A stretch of 64,000 nt of DNA from Gibbula magus (lineage: Eukaryota > Mollusca > Gastropoda > Trochida > Trochidae). Made by a program: the position numbers and the translations under genes. Below the pieces are notes generated by a model, which saw only the letters and a list, made by a program, of their open reading frames with translations, had not been told where the DNA came from and did no database searches. The DNA is taken from NCBI GenBank assembly GCA_936450465.1, contig OW388296.1:41320023-41384022 (forward strand), in the 5' to 3' direction. Shown here in pieces: positions 37,620 through 51,300 of this stretch. Numbering within the stretch: the first letter of the stretch is position 1; every line of letters starts with the position of its first letter.

Positions 37620-39700
37620 AACATAGCAGAGAGCATAAAACACTCAGGGCTGCGCCCTTCGTGTTTAAGGCTCCCTGCTATGTTTTATTCAACGATAAAG
37701 CACGCCAATTCGTCTTCTATTTCTTAAATATTTTTAATATTTTTAGTTCGATATTCAGTTTATAAGAATAAGGATCTAGACTGTATTAAAGGCTCTTATG
37801 TTTTACAAAGTCATGGGGCAGGACTGCTGCAAAGCTGTTATTGCTTGTATCACTTGAATGCTGTAACTTCACAATATGAAGTGGATAGAATGTTAATAAA
37901 CCAGTACATTTATTCGGGTATTCATTTGCATTACCAGGAAAATCCAAAATAGCTATGTAATGAACATACGTTTGTTGCGTTATGACAGTACAGTCCTAAC
38001 TGTTTTGACTGTATAATGATTCATTACAAGTAATTATATTTAGTTCTTAGATGGTAAACCAGATGCACCAGTTACGTAATACGCAATGACACTTTAGAAA
38101 GTGGATACTTGAGAGCACATTTGATGAAATGTGATGCCTGTGTTTATGTCGAACTGACTTTAAATATCAGATGACAATTCCTCTGAACAATTGTTGTAAA
38201 CAACATAAGCGGGGACTTGAGTAAATTGCCTAAGTAATAAATGCGCAACTGCAAAACATACCCTCTACGTGCGCGATCTGTTCTAGCCAGCAAGCAAGTG
38301 TGTCACTAAGAATATCTTGTGTCCTTTGTGTAACACAATGGCAATGACTCTGCATTTGCACTGCATGTCATGTCAAAGTCATGTCATGTCAAGTTCTAGT
38401 CAAGACATTGGAACCCCCCCCCCCCCCCCCCCCTCCCTCCCTTCTCCCCCTATTAGAGAAATTTTTAGTCCTGAAAAGTGCACCCCTTTTTTCTGTATCC
38501 GTTCCTGACTCTGCAAGAGGTAATTATTACGTACTAGTAGACGAGGTCATCAGTGTATTAACAGACGGCAATAACTGTTCACGATAAGTAAATATTTACA
38601 TTGTTTTTGATGGGCCAGTTGACAACCTAGATACAGTTATGTATGCAGTGGCAGATTCACAAGAGAGAGGGATCCCGCCCCCCCCCCCCCCCCAACCCCC
38701 CCCCCCCCCCCCCCCCCCCCCTTTCATTTGATTGACTCTTAATGTGAACACCGTTCCATAAAGCATACATATATTTTCTTGCAGTCATGTGCATGATTTC
38801 TATTAAATAGTTGAAACTGAAACTGAAATACTTAATTTTTAAAAAACCTTTTTATGACACAAATTTCCCATCGCTAAAAATCGCGTGATGTCATTCGACC
38901 ATAATATCCCGAAAAGGGGTATCGATCTCGAGAAATCACCACCTGCCACAGTTGTGATCAATCTTTCTGTTTGTCTTCGGATCAAGAAGTCTGGGGTTTG
39001 AATCCAGCGGTTTGGCAACTTTGTCTAATGTAGAGAACTATTCTACATGCAGTAAGGTTTGGGAGCAATGCTACACTGACTTTCAGCATTGTACAATGTA
39101 CCACTCGTGGTTCGCTAGTTCCAGCAGGTGCTCTCAGGTTTCACCAAAATGCATGATAGCAGCCATGACGTTGCTGACTTTCTCCCCGCAATAACACTTA
39201 CAACCGTGATATAAGTGTGGACTCCTGAATGCGGCATTCAACCCGAAGTCACCTCACGTACTTTTGCAACCTCGTCCCCAAGGCTGATCAACTGTCTAAG
39301 GCTTGACGTAGGAGAGACGTAACAACACTGTAAGGAGTTTGGTACTTTTGATAACTGATAGATGAATAGTTTTAGAGTTGTCGCCCTTAACATTTCCCAT
39401 TTCAAACTGGATACGTGGTACAGGGTACTTAATTTCCCTATTGGAATTAGTATCAGTGATATTTTGTTTTAAATTTTATATAAAAATCGTGTCTATATAT
39501 TTAAATGCAAAAATAAAAAGTATGAGCGAGGCTTGTCGCACGTACAGCAATATTGGATGCATATGCTATACCTAACCGAATAGGAAGCATGTCAAGTCCC
39601 CTAAAGTTGACCAAGAACGTAAGTGACCCTACTTGAATTGACACACATTACCAAGGATACATATTGCCCCAGATAATTGTTTACAAACACTTCGATATTC
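37620..39700. other. Part of P450 copy B intron 1 without recognised elements, with two poly-C runs
   Basis: A 20-base C run lies at 38414-38433 and an interrupted C tract at 38678-38721. A B-box-like 'ggggtttgaatccagc' is at about 38994. Otherwise no coding or repeat structure is recognised. Confidence 0.5.
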
Positions 39701-39705
39701 GGGAA

Positions 39706-39864
39706 TACACTAGAACATGGATATAGCGAACACGGATATAGCGAACAATTGATAAGTCCCGTCAAAAGCCCTATATAATATACCAAACGTGAATAGCGAA
39801 CTGCGGATATAGCGAACCGAATTCTTTGGTCCCTTGGAGTTCGTTATATCCTTGTTCTACTGTA
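39706..39864. mobile_element. TA-flanked MITE, TIR CASTAGAACAWGGATATARCGAAC
   Basis: TA at 39706-39707 and 39863-39864 flanks 155 bp with inverted ends. 'ggatatagcgaac' occurs three times inside. TA duplication suggests Tc1/mariner-type mobilisation. A fragment is at about 20256-20285. Confidence 0.75.
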
Positions 39865-40086
39865 CATTGTAATATCATATCACTATTACATTTATAAAAA
39901 CTAACGAGTGCACTCAAATTACAGCCATGTGGAACGAGTATCGATCGACAATTGATCTTCTAAATATATAAATAACTGTATAGTTGAAATGAGACCCTTT
40001 TCGGTGTATTACCTATATCTACCTATATCTATATTTCCTCCCCAGCCTGTGCTTTATCTATATTTCCTCCCCAGCCTGTGATCCCG

Positions 40087-41729
40087 TCGAGGATAAAAAA
40101 AATTATTTTTTTTTATTTTCCATATTTTATAATACAGGCAAATATAACAAAAGCATATGACAAATCACAAGACACATAATTATGAATACATAAAAATCCA
40201 CAATTGGCTGACTACATAAATTTCGTTGCATTATTTTCCTAATAAAAGATGTAAAGTTGACCAATATTGAAAAAACATTTCTTCCGTTCCTGTTGAAAGA
40301 AAGACATATCTTGACATGTCATAGTAGCGTACAATTTCATTTTTTAAGTATTTCAATTTCGGTTTAAAACCATTTATACTACATATATAAATATATTGTT
40401 TGACTAGTAAAATGATTGCATTAACAGGATTATTGTTCTTTCCTTTCATACCAAATATAAGAACTTTGTAAATTCTAGTTTCAGCTGGACTGAATTCAAC
40501 CATGTTTCTAATTCTTTCCATAATTTAAGATATGTTCACATTCCCATAGCATATGGTTGATACTTTCTATTTTTGTCTCACAAAATGAACAAAATGGTGA
40601 GGGTGTATAGCCAATTTTGTGAAGAAAGTGTCTTGTCGGAAGGATATTGTGAATAATTCTGAGTTGCAACCATTTTAAGTCTGTGCTCTTAGAACATTTA
40701 GTAGCAATGATGTTAAAAATTTTCCAATCAGTTTCCGTAAAATCAGTTTGTAAGATCTTCTCCCATTTTGCATAGCTTGGCAAGCGAACACATTTTGAAT
40801 TGATAAGGAAAGCATATATTTTTTTATTCCCAATGGTGGTATCAATGTTTAATATGTTAAAGGGATAAATAGGATCAGGTAGTTTGTTTTTAAATTGCTT
40901 TATGTTCAGCGATCGAGTATAGGTCATTATGGCTCTTTTCACTGATTCATAAGTTAGAAAGTTAGTCTTTATTGGAAATGTATTGGAAAATTCCTCAAAT
41001 GTTAACAACCTGCCATCGACATGAATCAAATCATTTGCAAAAACGACACCTTTACTATACCAGTCATAATACAAAAACGGATGTCCATCAGTGATAATGT
41101 TGTCGTTGTTCCATATTGACTGACATTGAATTTCTTCCTCATGTACAATTTTTCTTTTACTCATTGATATAAAGTCTGACAATTCTAGGAGTATATCTTT
41201 CCAGGATAAGTTAGTTGAGGAGGGGATTAGGTTATCTCTTATGAAAACACTTTCCGTTAGGAGAAATGGCGTTTTCATTTTAAGCCGATTGTTAAAGAGA
41301 TGTGTCCATTTTAAGTCATTTCCACTAATTCTTTTTATCCATTTCAATTTTTGTGAAGATATGATTTTTCTAATATCTGGATTTAACATCATTACATCCC
41401 TCTTTATCTTGTCCGGTTTATTTCTCCATATGAAGTTAAAACATTTTTTTTGCAGTTTTTCAATGACAGATTTTTGGGGATTTGGTAGGGATGAAAATAA
41501 ATGATTCAGCTTTGGTAGTAGGAGTGATTTAAGAACAGTATTTCTTCCATATGGGGTTAAAGTACGAGCTGTCCAAATATTCATCTGCCTGTCAATCTTG
41601 GAAAGCTTTTCGTTGTAATTTTTATCGACAATATTATCTAGATCAACATCAAATTGTATGCCTAGAAGGGTGAAGTTTGTTTCTGACCAGTCGAAGTTCC
41701 ATTCTTTACACATCTTATATCGAGGATAA
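40087..41729 (-). pseudogene. 5'-truncated Tx1/L1-like LINE, ORF2 C-terminal part, with 10-bp target duplication
   Basis: 'tcgaggataa' flanks the insert (40087-40096 and 41720-41729). The minus strand reads 401 codons (41713-40508) from the end of the reverse transcriptase through the thumb-like region ('FTLLGIQFDVDLD', 'WTARTLTPYGRNTVLKS', 'FNFIWRNKPDKIKR') to the zinc-knuckle 'CSFCETKIESINHMLWEC'. It then shifts frame and continues at 40521-40231 ('NPVNAIILLVKQYIY') to the stop. An A-rich tail lies at 40097-40120. The catalytic core and endonuclease are missing, so it is dead on arrival. It is antisense in intron 1 of P450 copy B. Confidence 0.88.
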
Positions 41730-41917
41730 TAATGAGATCAGATTAATCTGCCTATGCTGATTGTCTGCTAACGAGTCACAGACTTCGAATTTCAGACTCC
41801 ATGTAAACAGTGAAGCGAAGCGTGACTAGTTAGCAGACACGCTAATCAGCATACCGTAGGTATGATAAGCCTACTCTCACTATTATCCTTGACGTGTCCC
41901 TTTAACGCGGTGTCCAT

Positions 41918-42284
41918 TTAAAGGGGCACTAGCACATTTTTTTCGCTGAAATAAGTTGATCAAATGTATTTGAAAAATAATGTCACTAAAAGTAAAACAC
42001 CATTCCCTCTTTGGAAAATCAAGTTAAAACATGAGTGTACATGGTTCGGTAAAGCCATGGGAATAGTTTTTGTAATTCGAAATAATAAAATGTGATCACA
42101 AAAAAATGGCCGCCATGCAATTCTTTGCTTTATATGCAACACCGTTATTACCACTACGGATAATTGGTTTGTATAATAATATGTCTTACCCTCTAAAGTA
42201 AATTTAAATGACACAAACTATCATTATAAATGGGATATTAAAAAAAAATATTTTTTGCAAAAAAACGTTCTACAGCCCCTTTAA
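41918..42284. mobile_element. MITE family A, full copy ending 16 bp upstream of P450 copy B exon 2
   Basis: TTAA at 41918-41921 and 42281-42284, ends 'aggggcactagcac' and 'gttctacagcccct'. The body matches 3768-4129 closely ('acatggttcggtaaagccat'). The splice acceptor TTTTTCAG ends at 42300, so the MITE probably supplies branch-point sequence for the first intron. Confidence 0.85.
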
Positions 42285-42303
42285 CAATTTGATTTTTCAG
42301 ATG

Positions 42304-45300
42304 ATGGCGACCCTCATTTCTTGGTTGTCTCCCTTGATTCCACAATCTCTGACCTTACGGGCCATTCTGATTGGTGGAATAAGTGCCGCTGTAGTCTACA
42401 CTCTCACCAAGAAGAGATATAAATATCCGCCTGGACCAACCGGATTGCCTCTTATTGGGAATCTTCTGGGTAATACTTATTTATTTATAGCCGTTTAAAT
42501 ACCGTATATCCTCAAATACAATATTGTATTATATTATCTTATTTCGTTTAGCAGCCTTTCTGCTCTGGGTTTATCATCCTGCTCAGGGTATTTATATCAG
42601 CAAACCTACTACAATCCCCTGATTGTCCAAACAACTGTCGCCTCGTATCACTGAAGACTGCTCACCCATCGATAAATATATAATGCATTTTATCAATCAA
42701 TGAGCCCATCGGTCATCAATTGTAATGCTATATAGAAACACTTTTGGAAACGTAGTTTCAAGAGAGATGTCCATAATGTGAAAACCTATTTCTTGAGACA
42801 GAGATTGAGTATCGATCCCGAGCATGGTATGTTCTTACAGCTTTAAAGCTCCTATATGCCTCTATTTCACTACGAGCTGAATTGTCACGAATCATCACGA
42901 ATTCTTGGCAATCGTGAACATTTTGGTATGTCCATAACTTTTCACGAATCAACTACGAATTTTAAATTCGTAACTGCTTCGTAGACTATTCGTTACTCAT
43001 TCGCGTAGTTCGTAACAAGATTGTAAACAATTCTTGGAAATTCGTGGTTGATAATTTTCATTGTTTCACCCCGAATTACTTACGAATCATCTACGAATCA
43101 TGTACGAATGTCCCGAATTAAGGACGACAATTCATAGTGTATTCGCAACTGCTTCTCGTACAATTCGTACATAATTCGTAAACATTTCGTAAACATTTCG
43201 TATCTGTTTCGTAGGGTTTCAGCATGAAAATCTACGAATTTTCGTAAACGTTTCGTACAAGTGAAATTGTTGTTCACGAATTTTGCCGAATGTTTACGGA
43301 TTTATACAATCACCTTTTCGTGGCTATTCGTGATAATTCGGCTCGTAGTGAAATAGGGGCATTCTCGTGATGTGCGTGCTGAGTAGATACGATCTCCAAT
43401 ACAGACACATCTGCCATCGGTTGCTTCTCCTGATTGCCACAACTACAGCTGCATACCGAACTTTGTTGTGTATTTCAGTGCAAATATAATGTAATTTGGC
43501 TTGTCTTTGAAGCATCACATTGACCCTTCTGTCTATTTCATTATGCCAAATTTCATAAACATGCCACAGACGATCACAGGATACGTTTGAGAATTATTAG
43601 TTTACTCATGGATTTATGTATAGTGATTCTTCGTCATTATACCCCACTTCCGGTCTCGTTGCTATGGTTTCTTTTGTTGCAAGTGTAGGTGTATTAGCCG
43701 ATACACCTAAAAATTTTCTGATATACCTACATGTACACTTTTTAACAACTGAGAAACAATGTAGTCAATTTTCTAAATTTCCAAATTCTGAGTGATGATA
43801 CTTTATAAAATGTCAGGTTATAGATGAACAAATAAGGAACCTGGGATCGACCCCGTGTTCTGTTGCTTTCTGGCCGAACGACCTAACCATTACACCACGA
43901 AGCCAGTTGAAACTCTGAACATTTGTTCATGACCGAAAGAATAAGGTTCTTATAATGCGTGAAATAATATCACAAATTTATGTTTTTCTTTTTATATAAG
44001 AATGTAATTTAATTTTGGGTGCAAAATGTCTTAACGTACTGAAAGTTGTTTCTCTTTTCTCTAAACTTTGGCCACGTTGACATGACATGCTGTTTATAGC
44101 GTTAGCTGTACATTTCAGCAAGATGCACGTGCATCTGCGCTGACAATGCCGTCATTGGGCCATATCAATTAGATTTCGAGCCCCAAACATGGGTAACCAT
44201 ACAACGCAGCACGGGCTGCGTTGTCACAGACGAGGCCGTATTTGGATTGTGCGTTTCATGCAAAAGCTTGTTTACAGCTGTATTTGTTTAGAAATATTAT
44301 GAAATAGTATCCGCTTACACTCGACCGTAAGTGGGGTATAAGACAGATATACCCATACTTTTCCTCGTGTATCAAATGATACCCTACACTTTCCCCGTTG
44401 GAGCCTTACTCGGCTCCGCCTCGTAAGGGACCCACGGGGAAAAGTGTAGGGTATCATTCGATACACTCGGAAAAGTATGGGTATATCTCTCACATGTATG
44501 CGGTGCAATTGTATTGATGATATATACATGATATTACACTAAGATACACATGTAGGTGAACAAACTTTCATTAAGCAGCTGTATATAGGCACGCGCATGT
44601 CCTCTCTGCGACGTGGATACAGACACCTTTTTTTAAACATATTTTCCAGTTTTGTAATGACGATACATTGTTACATAATAGACAACGTGTGGTTCATTCT
44701 CTGGACATGCTGTGACCAGAGATCTATGTGCTGCTGGACAATATCATCCTCGGTTACCCAGGGTTTTATATATGCTTCCTTACTCTCCACTATATCACCC
44801 ATGGGAAACTCTGTCAGCGAAATCTGTACTAAAAGTACCCGCCCTTGGCTGGCGTGACGAAATCAGTAACCAAAATTGAAATTGAAAATGCTCAATACGA
44901 TAAGACGGAAATGGTCAAGGGAGATAACCGGTGACGGAGGGTTAACAAAATGACCTCGCGTGCTTTGCAACGAAGTGATATGAATTGTCATTGGCTCGCA
45001 GGTCCAAACTGCGTAGCGGTTTGATTAACGGAGCATATATAAAACCCTTGGTAACCGAGGATGGACAATATAGACTCTGTGAATCAATCAATAGCTCTTC
45101 TTGGCGGACACCAGCTCGACATCAACAATAAGTTACTTGCCAGAAATGTTGGGCATTTCATCCTAACGCTAAATGTTAAATTCAGCGTCAGTTAAGTTTT
45201 TAACCCTCACTCTTCTCTTATAGTCCCCAAACCTCTCTTGGGATGAATTAAAGATTCTCACACACTCACCCTGGATTAATTCGAATATGATTCATATCAA

Positions 45301-48300
45301 TATAAAACTATAAATCACTGCAGATACTTTCAAATTCATTTTACATTTTAGCACTTCGAAATATCACCCTTTATAAGAAACTGGAGGAATGGGTGGAAGA
45401 GTATGGAGATGTAATCACAGTAGATTTAGGTAAGTAATGATATGCCACAAAAGATGTCACCTCATTAGCCAGACCATTAACAATTACAGATGAAAGTTGA
45501 TTTAAATGATGTCTGAAATCATTGTTTAAAAATGGATTTTGTCTCATTGATTTGTATTGCTGTTTGGATATCATCTCCCCTGTTCAAGGCATGATTCTTT
45601 CAAGTTTCCATTACTGGCTGATTTAAGAAGTATTTCCCTCGCTCTTCCGTGCTAAGATAATGGATCGCTGCACCTGAAATGCATATTGGGCTCTGATTTC
45701 ATGGCACGGAAACCATAAGGAAATACGTCAAGGGTTAATTCAGCCAATAATAGAGACTGACAAGAGTTATGCCTTGCGTAGGGAAGGGATATTGGAACAT
45801 TTCGCTTCTAACATTCAATTGATGGATAGTGTAGATACTTCAAATATATAAATTTATTTTTTTTAAGTTCATTTCCGACATTTTAAGTCATTTTCCCATT
45901 TCACAAATTTAGTGTTTAGTTGTATTTCTAATCTCGCATTTAGTCTTGATGAATGGTGCTCTAATTTAAAATATATGAATATCATTATTCCAGGTCCAAT
46001 GCGCTCTGTGTTCTTGAACAGCCTGGATTCAGTCCAGGAGGCGTTCCTGGAGAAGTCTGTTGATTATGCTGGACGTCCACAGTTCTACTCCAGTAAGTCT
46101 GTATACTATACTCAACCACCTCTGTAAAATTTACACAAACATTGATCACACTGAAACCCAAAAAGTAGGCACATTTGATGTCCCACTATTCTTTACGAAA
46201 AACTTAACATATTTTATATGTTGTTATGTTTGGTATATAAAGGGTTGGGTCAGACCTCCTCCCACCAAAACTTTCAGCTTCGCAAGAGCAGTAGTCATTC
46301 TGGAATGTGGCTTTGAACATGTGAAAATGACATGTACGTTACTGTCTCAAATGGAAAGAACACCATTTTGGCAGTTAACTGCTTCAAATTAAATACAATT
46401 TGAAGGTGTTTTAGTGATTTTGCAACCTCTACAACTTGTGAACTTCAATTAGGATTACTTGTTTTATCAAACAATGCATTTCTACAAATATGAGGTTTCA
46501 TTTTCTGTCTGTCCCAAAGTTATGAGAAATGTACGTTACAGACGTTTTGTGATTCTTTTTCAGTAAGATTAGAAATTCATAAATATAATTGATAATTGAA
46601 AATCAAAGGTTGTCATCAATATTGTTAAGATATTTACAACTTTATATCGTTTTCAAACTCTTATATCAAGAAAGACAGAATGTAAAAAAGTTCAGTCCAA
46701 AAATAATTTTAACATTGAAATGTTCGTTACCATCTTGTTCTTCTAAAATGTGACTCCAGTAATTATCTGAGGCCAGTCATGCTTTTGTACCTTAGGTGGA
46801 CTACCCGTATTAGAAGTTTCAATTTGAAATCAAATCTAGCAAGTGGGATAATGACTAAATTGATCAAATGTGAAATGTACGTGACCGAAATATACGTTAC
46901 TAACTCGTACGAAACTAACAAAAGAAAGTAAAAGTAGCTCAGTTTGAGTTTTAAATGTGCTTCCTTGGTCATCTGCCAGTTTGCTAAAGTCAGGAACAAA
47001 CATACAGCACTTGACATGACAGCCAGAATCAGTGTATAACACCTTCCAATTTTGGGGAGTTAACACAATTCATTAATATGTTGTTTTTGTAACATTTTAA
47101 TTATTGATTCTGTATTTACTTCATTTATAAATGACTTAAATTGTTTGAAATGATAAATGGATTTAATTTCATTGACATCTTCATATATTGTGCTGTGCAA
47201 ATTAGTTTGAAATATATGTTACCGTCAGTAACGTACATTTCACGATCTATTATGTGTTTATCATAACATGTAATTCAAAAGTGCAACTTGTTGTATTTTC
47301 CAAAACTGTATATCATGTTGCCAGAAAGGTATTGTTGACATCGAACATATTATTTTCTTACTAAAGCTGTATAACAATTTGAGAGTTAGACATAGTATCT
47401 TGAGATAATTTATTTCTGAAACTCTGCATTTCATATCCTGAGTTTTGATCTGTATATCAGAACAGTTAAACATAATTCTTGAATAATATGTGTTTATTGT
47501 ACTAGTTGAGGTACACATTATATCTGCCCAGATAATATTGATAGAAGTCAGGTTTGATTGCTTTTGAATTCCATTGAAACTGGTAACGTACATTTCACAA
47601 ATGCTACTGCCTTGTTTGTCTAAATGGTGGCCTCTGTGGGAACTGGAGAACAGAGTCCCTATTGTCTGGGGAACAACCCAGTGCTGGCCCTCCACCCACC
47701 TTTCTGACCACCATGGTGCAGGGTGAGAATTGTGGTCCAAACCTGACACATGATGAACATGATGAACATGTTTCCTCTGAATCAGGTAGTGGTGAGCAGG
47801 TGTCATTTGCTGTGAATGAATTTGTGTCATCTGACTATGAAGGCAAATGGTACGTTGGTAAGGTTCTTGATGTTGACAGCAGCGATGACACTGTCAAGAT
47901 TTCATTTATGGAAAAAAAGAGCAGCTTCTACAATGGTCATCACTGCCAGGTGTCATCTGGTGCCAGTGCAGTAATGTTTTATGCAAGGGTTATCAACCAG
48001 TACCTTCTGGCACGTCCCAGCGTATGTTCAAACGTAATGGTGAAGACCAAAACCTGGTTGCAATGAAGTTTGACCATTACAAGTGAAATGTTCGTTACTT
48101 ACTGGGAAAACGACTCTATTTGCTGAAGAGCCACATTAATAAGGACTATGTTAGTTCCAAAGTTGAGATTTGAACCTGTTTTGTTCGCTTCAAGGGTTTT
48201 GCCACTATGATGGTTTTATTGGCAAAAGAAAAACATCAAGTGGAATTGACTCAGTTTGAAATGTACGTTACCTCATATATTGTGGTTATGGAGCTCACAA

Positions 48301-51300
48301 ACTAAGGATATTTCTTTCATGAATCTCTTATTGCTGAGTTAATTTCTAAACTCATTATTAAATCATGATGTTAGTCAATTCATTTATGATTTATTTAGCG
48401 ATTTTTAGCTTTTTACCACATCTAATGTATTTAAACATGTATCATTTGACAATTTCCATGGAGAAGCTTCTATTCATAAGTTATTTCAGCTCTTTTCCTT
48501 CACAGTAGTACATAAAAAAATGTTTTAATGCAGTTGAACAGCATTCATGGTTTGTAGAAAAGCACAAAGAAATAGATTACATCATTCTGTAATTAATGAA
48601 ATGTACGTTACTCAGATACAATGCTGGGTTCCATGAGACACTGGTTTACCTACGATTTTATGTTTACTGCGATAACATTTAACTTTTAACCAGAGTGGAC
48701 ATGACAACTATTATAAGGTTACTACAAACCCTGTTTTTCAACTATGACGTTTGAAATATCATTGTTTGACATTTTTCCTGTTCATTTTTAAGTTAGTTTT
48801 TCCTTTTATGGTGGCTTCCTTTCATGAATCACTGTTTACCTTGCACTTGTTGATTTTCTGAGACAGAACATAAAGTGAAAAAGCCATTCAATTGGTTTGT
48901 GGTTTATTTAATTGTTGATAAGCATTTTCAGATGCTCCAGAGAGTCTAATAACGTACATTTCCAAACTGATTTAGGATATGCCGGACACTCATGTTACAT
49001 CAATCATAAGTGAATAAATATACAATTGTTGATGAAAATATTTTAAATTTGTGATCTCAAAATATCACACTAAGTAAAGAATAGGGTATTTTTTAGATTA
49101 GGAAAAAATATTTTTGACGTTTTTAGAACATGCAAATGTGCCTACTTATTGGGTTTCAGCGATCAGGACCCAAACTGCTGGAATGCGAGTAATTTACACA
49201 GTCCGCCAAAAGAAACGCCTAAAATATATATTATCAAATTTTGTAAAAGCTTTACAGAGCAGTTTAGCAATATTACAGCATTATGAATTTGCACCCCTTC
49301 TGCATAATGTATTTTAATTTCAGAAGTTGGCATGTCACAAACGAATGGCGATTGTTGAAATGAGAAAATAGAATTGTTCAGTTTTCGATCAGTGCTTGAT
49401 CAGAAGAGAAAAACATATTTTTTGTAAAGAACGTTCTACAGCCCCTTTAACAATTTGATTTTGATCATTTAAAACATATTTTCATACAACCAAGAGCAAC
49501 AATACAGGGACTCATTCGCATTAAAGTGTTGTTGACGCTACGTAAGTACATGGGTACGGTTCGCACGCGAATGAACCGGAAATAGCGGTCTTCATTCGGC
49601 GAGGTTTTCATGAATGTTATTGACCCGATATCAATGGACTTTCATATTAATAATTTTTTACAGCATAACGTGGAGACCACAATTAATCATATTTCATGAA
49701 TTATTTCATCCTTCATTTTAAGGAAAATCAAGTAGGCGTTTCTTTTGGCCGACAGTTTATTTCCTGCGGTTTCTAATCTATTGGTCATAACATTTTTATT
49801 TTGCTAGTTAATTCTCCATCCATGGCATTAAAAATAAAAATCTACATGAACCCCTGGATCCAAATAATGGTTTACGAGAAAATGTTTTACCTCCCTTTAA
49901 CTGCGCACGTCTTTTGAAGTCACTGACCACCATGGCGCGATTCATTCAATATCGTCGGTTATATGTACAGATAAGTTTTTATAGGTTCCATGTTATATCA
50001 CTTATCACAGTATTATCGAAATTGGTTCGTTGACATGCTTTAAATATAAATTTTTTAATGAGGCCATTGCACTTTTCTTTTCTTGTTCTGTAAGAAAAAA
50101 AGAAAACTGAAGAAATGTATTTAGATCATGTGTTCGTAATGTTTGTAGGCCAGCTAGAAAATGAATAAGAGGTTGAATGGTCATTATACAACACTTTTTT
50201 TTTATATGCAAAACATATTTTTTCATACAATTCTACTTTTCAGTGCAAATGGTCAGCGAAGGTTTTAAAAACATTGCGTTTACCAACTATGGACCAACAT
50301 GGCAGCTCCACAGACGGTTGGCACTGAAAGCACTCACGTAAGCATACTATAAAACAATTATTATTTGAATACTTGAGTTCATCAGAATTTTTACTTTTTA
50401 TATTCTGAAAAGCCGTCCAAATGTGTGAGCACAGTGGTATAGTGGTGAACATACTGGCCTCTCACTCAAAAGGCCCGGGTTCGAGCCCCCGAGCAACAGG
50501 AGCAAACTTACAGTCAATTCTGATATTAGAATAACCACCAACTAGCCAAAACATCCGACCAGCGTCCAAACCAACATAGATGGCAGCTTCCAAAGAGGTA
50601 TCACCATTAAAACTTATTTCAGGCCACGGAAGACCAAATCTGCCATCTGGTGGATCGTACAGGCGTCGTCTACCACAAAGAATACGAATGCAGTGAATCC
50701 TATGTTGGGGAAACATCAAGGAGGACAAAACTTCAATTAGAAACAACTATGCTAGATCAGCCATTTCGGATCACCAGAGAATTACGCCATCAACTTGGAC
50801 AACATCACTTGGATAATTCACGGTATTTTTATCCGCAAGGTTACGCCATCAATTGGGACATCACTTGGCTCAATCAAGGTATTTCTATCCGCAAGGTTAC
50901 ACCATCAACTGAGACATCACTTGGCTCAATCAAGGTATTTCTATCCGCAAGGTTACACCATTAACTGGGACATCACTTGGCTCAACTAGGGTATTTCTAT
51001 CCGCAAGGTTATGCCATCAACTGGGACATCACTTGGCTCAACCGATGTATTTCTATCCGCAAAGTTATGCCATCAATTTGGACATCACTTGGCTTAATCA
51101 AGGTATTTCTATCCGCAAGGTTACGCCATCAACTGGGACATCACTTGGATAATTCAAGGTATTTCTATCCGTGAGGCTACACCATCAACAGGGACATCAC
51201 TTGGCTCAGTCAAGGTGTTTTTATCCTTAAGGTTAGCCATCAACTGGGATAACATCGCTTGACTCAACCAAGGTATTTGTAACCGGAACAGAACAGAACC

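Noticed and set aside
38414..38721. Poly-C tracts as telomeric or G-quadruplex regulatory elements
   Set aside because: Simple homopolymers without the spaced G-runs needed to argue for a specific structure; lengths may also be assembly-sensitive.
47261..47830. 189-codon minus-strand ORF
   Set aside because: Overlaps the opposite-strand ORF and motif repeats of the 3 kb element; composition is not protein-like.
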